Source: an uncultured Bacteroidales bacterium (GTDB lineage Bacteria > Bacteroidota > Bacteroidia > Bacteroidales > UBA932). From it: a stretch of 31,419 nucleotides of DNA. The notes under the pieces were generated by a model. The model saw only the letters and a program-made list of their open reading frames with translations. It made no database searches and had not been told where the DNA came from. Position 1 is the first letter of the stretch. Each line of letters begins with the position of its first letter. The stretch is taken from the NCBI GenBank assembly GCA_947253655.1, contig CAMYAE010000026.1, positions 1 to 31,419 on the forward strand. Reading direction: 5' to 3'. This document shows positions 1-8,865 of the stretch, one piece after another. Made by a program: the position numbers and the translations under genes.

Positions 1-1173
1 TTCAGCTTCGCAACTCTCCGGTGCAGTGTCATTTGCAAATTCGCCGTATTGCAGGGCAGCCGCATCCGAGCCGTCCGTGCCCTTCACTACTGAGGCTATT
101 CCTTTGGCCGAAGCCATTGCTGCGAGGTCTTTATATGCGGCCATTATCCTTTTCAGCCCTTTCTCGGCAGCCCGGAGAGCCTCATTTGAGAAATCAAGTG
201 TGCTGCGATAGTGTGCCTGAAGTATAAAAAACCTTATGGTCATAGGACTATAGGCCTGCTCTAACTTGGGATGGTCGCCTGAGAACAGCTGTGGCAGGGT
301 GATGAAATTGCCCAAAGACTTGCCCATTTTCTGTCCGTTGATTGTAATCATATTGTTATGGACCCAATAATGTACGCCCTGGGTGCCTCTAGAAGCCACA
401 TTCTGGGCAATTTCGCACTCATGGTGAGGAAACATCAGGTCCATTCCGCCGCCGTGTATGTCAAATTCTTGTCCGAGATATTTCTCACCCATTACCGAGC
501 ACTCCATGTGCCAGCCGGGAAATCCCTCACCCCAAGGAGACGGCCATTTCATAATGTGCTGAGGCTCTGCCTTTTTCCATAGGGCAAAATCGAACGGAGC
601 TTTTTTGTCCCCCTGACCGTCAAGGCTGCGCGTGCCTTCAAGAGTCTCGTCAAGATTACGCCCGGAGAGAATGCCGTAATTATGGTCGCGGTTGTATTTC
701 GCCACATCGAAATATACCGAGCCGTTGCTGATATATGCGTAGCCGGCATCAAGGATTTTCTTGACCGTTTCAATCTGTTCTATTATATGCCCTGAGGCAT
801 GCGGCTCGATTGAGGGCGGAGCTACATTCAGCAGGCGCATTGCCTCGTGGTATCTGAACGTATAGGTCTGGACGACTTCCATAGGCTCCACCTGCTCCAG
901 CCTTGCTTTTTTGGCAATCTTGTCTTCGCCTTCGTCGGCATCGTGCTCCAAATGCCCTACGTCAGTGATGTTCCTCACGTATCTGACCTTGTATCCCAAA
1001 TGGCGCAGGAGCCTGTAGAGCACGTCATAGGTCACTCCCGGCCTGGCGTGCCCCAAATGGGCGTCTCCATACACTGTGGGGCCGCAAACATACATCCCGA
1101 CATGTCCCGGATTGATCGGGACGAAAAGTTCTTTCTTGTGCGAAAGCGTATTGGTAAGGTATAAATCTCTCAT
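1..1173 (-). CDS. cysS: Cysteinyl-tRNA synthetase, 3' end cut off by the window edge
   Basis: Class I aminoacyl-tRNA synthetase that charges tRNA-Cys with cysteine in the cytoplasm. The 391 visible residues are open to the edge without a stop; the family is usually about 460-500 residues, so the last ~100 (rest of the DALR/anticodon domain) lie outside. Visible signatures: the HIGH-type motif PTVYGDAHLGHA at residues 32-43, preceded by the zinc ligand Cys30 in YVCGP; WHMECSVM with the second zinc cysteine; HGGGMDLMFPHHE with further zinc ligands; and the KMSKS loop in the form KMGKS. The start is the ATG at 1171-1173 (MRDLYLTNTLS), which matches the normal N-terminus. It is divergent from the purine operon, with 195 bases between the two starts. 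Confidence 0.96.
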   Translation of the reverse strand, partial: MRDLYLTNTLSHKKELFVPINPGHVGMYVCGPTVYGDAHLGHARPGVTYDVLYRLLRHLGYKVRYVRNITDVGHLEHDADEGEDKIAKKARLEQVEPMEVVQTYTFRYHEAMRLLNVAPPSIEPHASGHIIEQIETVKKILDAGYAYISNGSVYFDVAKYNRDHNYGILSGRNLDETLEGTRSLDGQGDKKAPFDFALWKKAEPQHIMKWPSPWGEGFPGWHMECSVMGEKYLGQEFDIHGGGMDLMFPHHECEIAQNVASRGTQGVHYWVHNNMITINGQKMGKSLGNFITLPQLFSGDHPKLEQAYSPMTIRFFILQAHYRSTLDFSNEALRAAEKGLKRIMAAYKDLAAMASAKGIASVVKGTDGSDAAALQYGEFANDTAPESCEAE

Positions 1174-1284
1174 AGCGTAATTACAATTATGCGAAGATAA
1201 GGATTTTCCGTCTAATATCTTCAAATTAATAAAGACGTCTTCCGGGCTTCGGGACGCCGGCTTCGGGAAAATGTGAAAAATATG

Positions 1285-1316
1285 ATTGGACATGACACAA
1301 AAAAAGACTATTTTTG
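1285..1316 (+). promoter_or_regulatory. Bacteroidota-type promoter of the purine operon
   Basis: ATTG at 1285-1288 and TATTTTTG at 1309-1316 match the Bacteroidota -33 (TTTG-like) and -7 (TAnnTTTG) elements with a 20-base spacer. The -7 box lies about 50 bases before the purE ATG, so the leader would be about 45 bases. I see no purine-riboswitch fold in so short a leader. The match is by eye against the known consensus; no start site has been mapped. Confidence 0.65.
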
Positions 1317-1368
1317 TAGGGTGTTTTTCCGAGTGGAAAATCATTAACGAATTAAATCCCTAATTACA

Positions 1369-1836
1369 ATGAAGGTCTCTATTATTATGGGTTCTGTCAG
1401 CGACTATGACGTTATGTCCGGGGCTGAGGGAATATTGTCATCATTTGGTGTTGAATTTGAAAAGAAGGTCATAAGTGCACACAGGACACCTGACCTTATT
1501 TATGAATATGTAAAGGGCGCACGGGACCGCGGCGTCGGCGTTATAATCGCCGGAGCGGGCGGAGCCGCACACCTTGCAGGTGTCGCCGCGGCCCTTACCA
1601 CACTCCCTGTAATTGCAGTCCCTATGCAGACCAAGACCCTCGGCGGGCTGGACTCCCTGCTCTCCATGGTCCAGATGCCTACCGGAATTCCGGTTGCAAC
1701 TGTTGCAATCGGTGGCGCCAAGAACGCCGCCCTGCTTGCAGTCGAGATTTTAGCCCTTGCAGACCCGGAACTCACCTTGAAAATAGAGGAATACAGAAAG
1801 CAGCAAGCTGAAAAAGTAATTAATTCCAAGATATAA
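1369..1836 (+). CDS. purE: PurE, N5-carboxyaminoimidazole ribonucleotide mutase
   Basis: Catalyses formation of CAIR in de novo purine synthesis. The 155 residues match the usual PurE size. Visible are the nucleotide-binding start IIMGSVSD (residues 5-12), SAHRTPD with the catalytic-region His38, the glycine-rich GAGGAAHLAG near 62-71, and the DSLLSMVQMPTGIPVA segment. After ATVAIGG the loop is about two residues shorter than in E. coli or B. subtilis PurE (IGGAKNAALLA against IGKAGAxNAxLLA). It is the first gene of the operon and ends 3 bases before purL. A class I enzyme needs PurK to make N5-CAIR; no purK is in the window. Whether it is class I or class II cannot be decided by eye. Confidence 0.95.
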   Translation: MKVSIIMGSVSDYDVMSGAEGILSSFGVEFEKKVISAHRTPDLIYEYVKGARDRGVGVIIAGAGGAAHLAGVAAALTTLPVIAVPMQTKTLGGLDSLLSMVQMPTGIPVATVAIGGAKNAALLAVEILALADPELTLKIEEYRKQQAEKVINSKI

Positions 1837-1839
1837 AAT

Positions 1840-4800
1840 ATGAACACCGGCTACCGTATTTACGTTGAGAAAAAGACAGCATTCCAAGTCGAGGCGAACA
1901 GCCTCAAAGAAGAACTGAACGAAAACCTTTCACTTAATCTCAAAAATCTACGGCTACTGAATGTCTACGACCTGTTCGGCTTCACTCCCGAATTGCTGGA
2001 GAGAAGCCGATATACGGTTTTTGGCGAAGTGGTTACGGATTATGTAACGGATTATGTGACAAAGGACACGGATCACAAGGATGAGAGGCTGGATTTGTCG
2101 GAGGCCAAATTTGTCGCCGTGGAATATCTCCCTGGACAATTCGACCAAAGGGCCGCATCCGCAGTTGATTGCGTTCATCTGATTGACCCCAAAGCGGATA
2201 TCCGTATCAAAAGTTCGAGGCTGTACATATTGGACGGAGATATTGACGATGAGGCTATAGAGAAGATAAAACGTTATTCAATAAACCCCGTAGAAGCCCG
2301 TGAAAAGGATTTAGGCAGACTTTGCGACACGGAACATGCTCCCGTTTCACCAGTGAAAGTCCTTGAGGGATTTACGGATATGGCGGAAGCCGACATGGCC
2401 GGATTCTGTGCGGAGAAAGGTCTTGCCATGAATACGGACGACCTTAAAGAAGTTGTCGGATATTTCAAGAAAGAGGGCAGGAATCCAAACGAAACCGAAC
2501 TGAGGATATTGGACACGTATTGGAGCGATCATTGCCGGCACACGACATTCACTTCCGAGCTGCAGAGCATAGGAGTAGAAGACTCTTTCATCAAAGAAGA
2601 CATTGACGGCTCCCTTAGGCTTTATATGAAAATGCGCAAAGAGCTCGGTAGAGAGAAAAAGCCGCTTTGTCTTATGGATCTCGCTACAATTGGAGCCAGA
2701 TACCTCAAGGCCGGAGGCTATCTCGACGATATGGAGGTGAGCGAAGAGAATAACGCATGCAGTATATATGTGGATGTGGACAACGACGGCCGCACTGAAA
2801 AATGGCTGCTGATGTTCAAGAACGAGACCCACAACCACCCTACGGAAATAGAGCCTTTCGGCGGGGCAGCCACCTGTCTCGGCGGTGCCATAAGAGACCC
2901 CCTTTCAGGTAGAAGCTATGTCTATCAGGCTATGAGGGTTACGGGAGCCGGAAATATATGGAAGCCGGTGGCGGAGACCATGCCCGGCAAGCTTCCTCAG
3001 AAGCTTATAAGCCGGAAGGCTGCACACGGGTATTCGAGCTACGGCAATCAGATAGGTCTTGCCACCACTCATGTAAGGGAAATCCTGCACGAGGGATATA
3101 CGGCTAAGAGAATGGAGATCGGGGCCGTGGCCGGTGCCGTCAAGGCAGAGAACGTGCGCCGCGAATCTCCTGCTCCCGGTGATGTCATCCTGCTTTTGGG
3201 CGGGAGAACGGGAAGGGACGGCATAGGAGGAGCTACCGGGTCGTCGAAACAGCACACCGAATCTTCCCTCGAAACCTGCGGCAGCGAAGTACAGAAAGGC
3301 AATGCTCCGGAGGAGAGGAAGCTGCAGAGGCTTTTCAGGAGACCTGAGGTTACAAGACTTATAAAGAAATCCAATGATTTCGGTGCCGGCGGCGTAAGTG
3401 TGGCTATCGGGGAACTTGCTGACGGTCTGGACATTTGGCTCGACAGGGTGCCTGTGAAATACAGTGGTCTCAACTCTACGGAGATAGCGATAAGCGAGTC
3501 TCAGGAACGTATGGCCGTGGTTATCGAGGCCAAGGACGAAGATGCTTTCAGAGAGTATTGCCGTCAGGAGAATGTTGAGGTTACCCATGTGGCCGAAGTC
3601 ACTGCATCCGGCAGGATGAGAATGTTCAACAAAGGAGAAATCGTGGCGGATCTTAAGCGTGATTTCATCAACAGTGCCGGTGCGAAGCATTATTGTAAAG
3701 CCGTTATAGGAGCTGTTGAGGACATTGATCCTTTTGCGGCCGCGGATAGCGATATGCCTATGGGCAGGCGGCTTATGGAGTTGATGGCTAAGCCCGATGT
3801 CTGCTCGCAGAAAGGCCTTGTAGAGATGTTTGACTCTACGATCGGACGTTCTACAGTACTCATGCCATACGGAGGTATGCTCCAGACCACGGAAACTCAG
3901 GTTTCCGTACAGAAACTGCCTACCGACGGCTATACCGACACTGCAAGCATTATGGCATACGGTTATGACCCTTATCTTTCGGAATGGAGCCCTTATCACG
4001 GAGCAGCTTATGCCGTTGTAGAGGCCTGTGCCAAAGTAGTAGCCGCCGGCGGCGAATTTTCGAAGATGAGATTTTCCTATCAGGAATATTTTGAAAGAAT
4101 GACCGATGACCCACGTACTTGGGGCAAGCCTTTGAGTGCATTGTTGGGTGCATTGGAGATGCAGGAAGCATTCAAGCTGCCTTCAATCGGGGGCAAGGAT
4201 TCCATGAGCGGCACTTTTGAGGATATTCATGTGCCTCCAACCCTTGTGGCTTTCGGGATAACTACTGTAAATGCCGGCAGGGTGATTTCCCCTGAATTCA
4301 AATGGGAGAACAACTATATCTATCTTGTAAAGCACACGCCGTTGAAGAACAGGATGCCGGATGTGGAACAACTGAAACGGAATTGGCATTTCATCGAGCA
4401 GGAGATTGCTTCCGGAAATATTGTTTCAGGCTTCGCCTTAAAGACAGCCGGAGCTGCCGAGGCTATTTGCAAAATGGCTTTCGGCAATGCTTTCGGTGTG
4501 AGCGTAAAGGCCTCTGCGGATGATTTGTTCGGAGGTGCTCCTGGGTCTATAATCGTGGAATCGGAAAAGCCATTAGACTACGAAAATGCAATTCTGCTCG
4601 GAAACGTTACTTCCGGAGAGGACGGCAAACTCCATATTAACGGCAAGTCGGCCGATATTTTCGAGCTGATGAATGCCAATGAAACTCCGTTTGAAGCAGT
4701 ATATCCGCTTGTAAGCAAGCCGGACTTCAAGAGAACCGGGCCGCAAGGAATGGAGGGGGTCAAGCCTTTCAGGGCAAAGAAGGCCGACCTAAAATACAAG

Positions 4801-5637
4801 GGAGAAAAGGTTGCACGCCCTATAGTCTTCCTACCTGTTTTCCCCGGCACCAACTGTGACTATGACACGGCTAAGGCTTTCCGTAAAGAGGGGGCTGAAG
4901 TGCGTTTCGGGGTGTTCTGCAATCTGACCGAGCAGGATGTAATGAGGTCAATACAGGAAATGAAGAAGAATATCTCGGAATGCCATATTTTAGCTTTCTG
5001 CGGAGGTTTCTCTGCCGGAGACGAGCCGGACGGAAGCGGAAAGTTCATTGCCAATGTGATAAACAACAAGGAAATATCACAGGAAATTGACAGGCTTCTC
5101 GAAAGAGGAGGGCTTATCCTCGGAATATGCAACGGCTTCCAGGCCCTTGTCAAGTCCGGACTTTTGCCTTATGGCCGCACAGGCTCGGTAACCGCTGATT
5201 CTCCTACCTTGTTCAGAAATGACATAAACAGGCATATCTCCCAGATGGTTACAACTAAGGTTGCCTCTGTCAATTCCCCATGGCTTTCAGGTATGGCAAT
5301 AGGTGATGAATTTACCATTCCTGTAAGTCACGGCGAGGGTAAATTCGTTGTGAATGAAGAGCTTGCAAAAGAATTGTTTGCAAAAGGGCAGGTGGCTTTC
5401 AGGTATGTTGACCCTATAACAGGCGAAGCGACCATGAAGTCGCCTTACAATCCTAACGGCTCATATTACGCGATAGAGGGCATTATCAGCCCAGACGGCA
5501 GGATTTTAGGCAAAATGGGACATTCGGAGAGATATGAGAACAACTTGTTCAAGAATATTGAAGCCGATTTGGAGCAGCCGCTGTTCGCAAATGCGGTAAG
5601 GTATTTCAGAGGAGAGGTGGAAAATGCAGAAGACTGA
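1840..5637 (+). CDS. purL: Phosphoribosylformylglycinamidine synthase, large fused form
   Basis: Converts FGAR, ATP and glutamine to FGAM. At 1265 residues it is the large single-chain form with a PurS-like N-terminus, two AIRS-like halves and a C-terminal PurQ-type glutaminase, so no separate purS or purQ is needed. Seen: FKNETHNHPTEIEPFGGAAT near residue 330; the central GGKDSMSG segment; and in the glutaminase domain PVFPGTNCDYDTA, nucleophile Cys1097 in GICNGFQAL, and the His1228/Glu1230 pair in MGHSER. The start is the ATG 3 bases after the purE stop. The 3' end overlaps purC by 14 bases, suggesting coupled translation. A small in-frame 12-base duplication (VTDYVTDY) lies at 2032-2055. 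Confidence 0.97.
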   Translation: MNTGYRIYVEKKTAFQVEANSLKEELNENLSLNLKNLRLLNVYDLFGFTPELLERSRYTVFGEVVTDYVTDYVTKDTDHKDERLDLSEAKFVAVEYLPGQFDQRAASAVDCVHLIDPKADIRIKSSRLYILDGDIDDEAIEKIKRYSINPVEAREKDLGRLCDTEHAPVSPVKVLEGFTDMAEADMAGFCAEKGLAMNTDDLKEVVGYFKKEGRNPNETELRILDTYWSDHCRHTTFTSELQSIGVEDSFIKEDIDGSLRLYMKMRKELGREKKPLCLMDLATIGARYLKAGGYLDDMEVSEENNACSIYVDVDNDGRTEKWLLMFKNETHNHPTEIEPFGGAATCLGGAIRDPLSGRSYVYQAMRVTGAGNIWKPVAETMPGKLPQKLISRKAAHGYSSYGNQIGLATTHVREILHEGYTAKRMEIGAVAGAVKAENVRRESPAPGDVILLLGGRTGRDGIGGATGSSKQHTESSLETCGSEVQKGNAPEERKLQRLFRRPEVTRLIKKSNDFGAGGVSVAIGELADGLDIWLDRVPVKYSGLNSTEIAISESQERMAVVIEAKDEDAFREYCRQENVEVTHVAEVTASGRMRMFNKGEIVADLKRDFINSAGAKHYCKAVIGAVEDIDPFAAADSDMPMGRRLMELMAKPDVCSQKGLVEMFDSTIGRSTVLMPYGGMLQTTETQVSVQKLPTDGYTDTASIMAYGYDPYLSEWSPYHGAAYAVVEACAKVVAAGGEFSKMRFSYQEYFERMTDDPRTWGKPLSALLGALEMQEAFKLPSIGGKDSMSGTFEDIHVPPTLVAFGITTVNAGRVISPEFKWENNYIYLVKHTPLKNRMPDVEQLKRNWHFIEQEIASGNIVSGFALKTAGAAEAICKMAFGNAFGVSVKASADDLFGGAPGSIIVESEKPLDYENAILLGNVTSGEDGKLHINGKSADIFELMNANETPFEAVYPLVSKPDFKRTGPQGMEGVKPFRAKKADLKYKGEKVARPIVFLPVFPGTNCDYDTAKAFRKEGAEVRFGVFCNLTEQDVMRSIQEMKKNISECHILAFCGGFSAGDEPDGSGKFIANVINNKEISQEIDRLLERGGLILGICNGFQALVKSGLLPYGRTGSVTADSPTLFRNDINRHISQMVTTKVASVNSPWLSGMAIGDEFTIPVSHGEGKFVVNEELAKELFAKGQVAFRYVDPITGEATMKSPYNPNGSYYAIEGIISPDGRILGKMGHSERYENNLFKNIEADLEQPLFANAVRYFRGEVENAED

Positions 5638-6343
5638 TATAATTCACGACGGGGTGTCCATTAAAATCTATGGCACCGACGAGCCGGACAAGGTGATAAT
5701 ATATTTCACCGATGACATCACTGCCTATTATAAAATCAAAAAGGCGGTGATAAAGGACAAGGGCATCTATTGCAACGGTGTGTCCTGCATGATTTCCAGG
5801 CACCTGATAAAAGGAGGCATTGCGACTCATTTCATCAAGCAGCTCTCGGACAGGGAGCAGCTCTGCAAAAAGGCAGATGTCATTCCTATGGAAGTAATTG
5901 TCAGAAACGTGATTGCAGGCTCTATGGCCCAGCGTCTCGGTCTTGAGGAAGGTATTGTTCCTGACAGCACCATATATGATCTGTGCTACAAGTCCGAAGA
6001 GTTGGGAGATCCGATAATAAACGACTATCATGCTATGGCACTCGGCCTTGCCACAAGAGAGGAACTCGACGAGATTTATTCCACCACGAAAAAGATTAAC
6101 GATATTCTGTACCCGCTTTTTAAGGGCATAGGCATAACCTTGGTAGACTATAAGATAGAATTCGGCAGGCTTCCCGGCGGCGAACTTGTCATGGCTGACG
6201 ACATTACCCCGGACAGTGCCAGACTATGGGACATCGAGACGGGCATGAGACTTGACAAAGACAGGTTCAGGAGGGATAACGGCAAGGTAGGACATGCCTA
6301 TAAGACAGTATTCGACCGACTGTCGTCCGTAACCGATTTTTAA
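5624..6343 (+). CDS. purC: SAICAR synthetase
   Basis: Phosphoribosylaminoimidazole-succinocarboxamide synthase joins aspartate to CAIR using ATP. The 239 residues are typical of the bacterial enzyme. Characteristic segments are VIPMEVIVRNVIAGSMAQRL (family signature near residues 86-105), TLVDYKIEFGRLPGGELVMA and DDITPDSARLWD. The ATG lies inside the end of purL (14-base overlap, different frame), and the next gene, purF, begins 24 bases after the stop. The protein begins MQKTDIIHDGVSIKIYGTDE, a normal SAICAR synthetase N-terminal strand, so the overlapping start is preferred. Confidence 0.96.
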   Translation: MQKTDIIHDGVSIKIYGTDEPDKVIIYFTDDITAYYKIKKAVIKDKGIYCNGVSCMISRHLIKGGIATHFIKQLSDREQLCKKADVIPMEVIVRNVIAGSMAQRLGLEEGIVPDSTIYDLCYKSEELGDPIINDYHAMALGLATREELDEIYSTTKKINDILYPLFKGIGITLVDYKIEFGRLPGGELVMADDITPDSARLWDIETGMRLDKDRFRRDNGKVGHAYKTVFDRLSSVTDF

Positions 6344-6367
6344 TATGACTTTTAATATACTGAAAAT

Positions 6368-7786
6368 ATGAATCCTCTAAAGGAAATAGGCGGTCTTCAC
6401 GAAGAGTGTGGGGTGTTCGGTGCATGGAATATACCACATGCCGCAGAACTTTCCTACTATGCCCTTCACTCGCTTCAGCACAGGGGACAGGAGGGCTGCG
6501 GCATCGTGTCTGTGGCCGAGAGTGGAGAGATGAAGCGGATTAAAGGTCTGGGGCTTGTGACTGAGGTTTTCGATAATGACAATCTCCGCACCCTTACGGG
6601 AAATGCTGCAATCGGCCATGTAAGGTATTCTACAGCCGGCGGCGGAGGCATTGAGAATGTGCAGCCGTTTCTGTTCCGGCATAATTCCGGGGACTTCGCT
6701 CTTGCCCATAACGGCAATCTGGTGAATTCCGCCCTGTTGAGAAAATATCTCGAAGACCGTGGCAGTCTTTTCCAATCTACGTCAGACAGTGAAATCATCG
6801 CCCACCTTATAAAGAAAAACGTTCTGGAACGGAATAGCCCAAGGATTTTCCATATCATCGAGGCGTTGAATATGATAGAGGGAGCATTCGCTTTCATCAT
6901 AATGACCAAGAACAGGCTATATGCCGCAAGGGATAAATATGGGCTGAGGCCTATGTCAATCGGTAAGCTCGGCGACGGCTATGTAATCAGCAGCGAGACC
7001 TGTGCCTTCAATGTTATCGGGGCTGAATATATCCGCGACGTAGAGCCGGGAGAGGTCGTGACGATAGACGGGAACGGTATCAGGAGCCGCAAATTCTCCG
7101 AATATAAGCGGTACGCCATGTGTGCTATGGAATATATCTATTTTTCCCGTCCGGACAGCGATATAGAGGGTATGAATGTCCATACTTTCAGAAAGGAGAG
7201 CGGCAAGCTTTTATGGAAAGAGGCTCCGGCTCCGGCTGATATCGTGCTTGGAGTGCCTGATTCGAGCCTGAGTGCGGCTATGGGATATGCGGAGGCCAGT
7301 GGTATTCCATACGAAATGGGGCTTATAAAAAACAAATATATCGGCAGGACCTTTATACAGCCGTCCCAGGAAATGAGGGACAAAGGTGTCAAGATGAAGC
7401 TTTCTGCGGTCAGAAGCATCGTCGGCGGCAAGAGCGTGGCGCTTATTGACGATTCGATAGTCAGGGGGACGACGTCGCTGAGAATTGTAAGGATGCTTAA
7501 GGTTGCAGGAGCCAAAGAGGTGCACGTTAGGATTGCGAGCCCTATGATTAAGTATCCTTGTTTTTACGGAGTGGACATTTCCACTTACGATGAGCTTCTG
7601 TGCTCCGGCAGGACATTGGAAGAAGCAAGGGCGGTTATAGAGGCGGATTCGCTTGCATTCTTGTCCAAGGAGGCTCTTCTTGAGGCAGGAAGGCGCTCCG
7701 ATCTGTGTACGGCATGCTTTACCGGAAATTATCCGACTTCATTGTACACCGGCATTGAAGAGGCCAACAAAGACGGAAAATTTTAG
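6368..7786 (+). CDS. purF: Amidophosphoribosyltransferase, iron-sulfur type
   Basis: Committed step of purine synthesis: PRPP plus glutamine gives phosphoribosylamine. Of the 472 residues, the N-terminal part is an Ntn glutaminase whose nucleophile is Cys14 in HEECGVFGAW, so a 13-residue propeptide would be removed. The PRPP-binding loop is LIDDSIVRGTTS at about 359-370. Cys252, Cys398, Cys447 and Cys450 (CTAC) sit where the four [4Fe-4S] ligands of B. subtilis PurF lie, so this should be the oxygen-sensitive, propeptide-processed class rather than the E. coli class. It lies between purC and purM. Confidence 0.97.
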   Translation: MNPLKEIGGLHEECGVFGAWNIPHAAELSYYALHSLQHRGQEGCGIVSVAESGEMKRIKGLGLVTEVFDNDNLRTLTGNAAIGHVRYSTAGGGGIENVQPFLFRHNSGDFALAHNGNLVNSALLRKYLEDRGSLFQSTSDSEIIAHLIKKNVLERNSPRIFHIIEALNMIEGAFAFIIMTKNRLYAARDKYGLRPMSIGKLGDGYVISSETCAFNVIGAEYIRDVEPGEVVTIDGNGIRSRKFSEYKRYAMCAMEYIYFSRPDSDIEGMNVHTFRKESGKLLWKEAPAPADIVLGVPDSSLSAAMGYAEASGIPYEMGLIKNKYIGRTFIQPSQEMRDKGVKMKLSAVRSIVGGKSVALIDDSIVRGTTSLRIVRMLKVAGAKEVHVRIASPMIKYPCFYGVDISTYDELLCSGRTLEEARAVIEADSLAFLSKEALLEAGRRSDLCTACFTGNYPTSLYTGIEEANKDGKF

Positions 7787-7809
7787 AAAACAACAAAAAA
7801 TAAATTATT

Positions 7810-8844
7810 ATGGCAATCGATTACGAAAAGGCCGGAGTTAGCTTGGAAGCCGGATACGATGTGGTAAGAAGAATAAAAAAGCATGTGGCTTCAACCGAAA
7901 GGCCTGGGGTTATGGGCAATATCGGCTCTTTCGGCGGAATGTTCGATTTGTCCGCCCTGCACATCAAGGAGCCTGTTTTGGTCAGCGGGACTGACGGTGT
8001 CGGCACAAAACTGAAATTGGCGTTTGCCATGGACAAGCACGACACTATAGGCATTGATGCCGTTGCAATGTGTGTGAACGATGTGCTCGCCCAAGGTGCC
8101 GAGCCGCTGATCTTCCTGGATTATGTTGCCCAGGGCAAGACACGTCCTGAAGTGGTTGAGGCCATAGTGGCCGGGGTAGCCGAGGGCTGTCGTCAGGCCG
8201 GATGCGCCCTTGTCGGAGGCGAGACGGCGGAAATGCCAGGAATGTATGCCGACGGGGAATATGATATTGCCGGATTTACAACAGGAGTTGTGGAAAAATC
8301 GAAACTGATTGACGGCTCAAAGGTAAAGGTAGGGGATGTGTTGATTGGAATTGCGTCTTCCGGAGTGCATTCAAACGGTTTCAGCCTTGTGCGCAAGATA
8401 TTCTCGGACAATAATCTGGATTTGCACAAGAACTATTCCGAGCTGGAAACGGAAGAATGTCTCGGTCTTGTGGCACTGACACCGACCAGGATCTATGTGA
8501 AGCAGGTGCTGGATGTTATCCGTAATTGTGACGTTCATGGGGTTGCCCATATCACCGGAGGTGGTTTCGATGAGAATTTGCCGCGTATCCTCAAAGACGG
8601 TCAGGGAATTTATGTTAAGGAGGGGACATGGAAGATTCTCCCTATTTTCAGTCTTTTGGAGAAATACGGTAATATCGACCACAGGGAGATGTACAACATC
8701 TTCAATATGGGGATCGGAATGGTGCTGGCCATTGATGAGGGCGAGGCGGAAAAGGCTGTTGAAATACTTGCATCATACGGTGACAAGGCCTCTATCATAG
8801 GTCGGGTTACCGACAAGCCCGGAGTTCAGGTTGATATTATATAA
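7810..8844 (+). CDS. purM: AIR synthetase (phosphoribosylformylglycinamidine cyclo-ligase)
   Basis: Closes the imidazole ring of FGAM to give AIR. It is 344 residues, the usual length. Recognisable parts are the ATP/substrate loop GTDGVGTKLKLAF (60-72), the AMCVNDVLAQGAEPLIFLDY segment, GGETAEMPGMY and the C-terminal NMGIGMV. The start ATG follows a very A-rich leader without a Shine-Dalgarno motif, as in the other genes of this operon. It sits 23 bases after purF and 21 before purH. Confidence 0.97.
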   Translation: MAIDYEKAGVSLEAGYDVVRRIKKHVASTERPGVMGNIGSFGGMFDLSALHIKEPVLVSGTDGVGTKLKLAFAMDKHDTIGIDAVAMCVNDVLAQGAEPLIFLDYVAQGKTRPEVVEAIVAGVAEGCRQAGCALVGGETAEMPGMYADGEYDIAGFTTGVVEKSKLIDGSKVKVGDVLIGIASSGVHSNGFSLVRKIFSDNNLDLHKNYSELETEECLGLVALTPTRIYVKQVLDVIRNCDVHGVAHITGGGFDENLPRILKDGQGIYVKEGTWKILPIFSLLEKYGNIDHREMYNIFNMGIGMVLAIDEGEAEKAVEILASYGDKASIIGRVTDKPGVQVDII

Positions 8845-8865
8845 ACCATTAAAAAACAATAAATT

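Noticed and set aside
1317..1368. Purine riboswitch upstream of purE
   Set aside because: The leader after the predicted promoter is only about 45 bases, too short for the aptamer, and no matching conserved loops are seen.
2905..3999. 364-codon frame opposite purL
   Set aside because: It lies entirely inside the strongly conserved purL and its translation has no family features; it is an antisense shadow.
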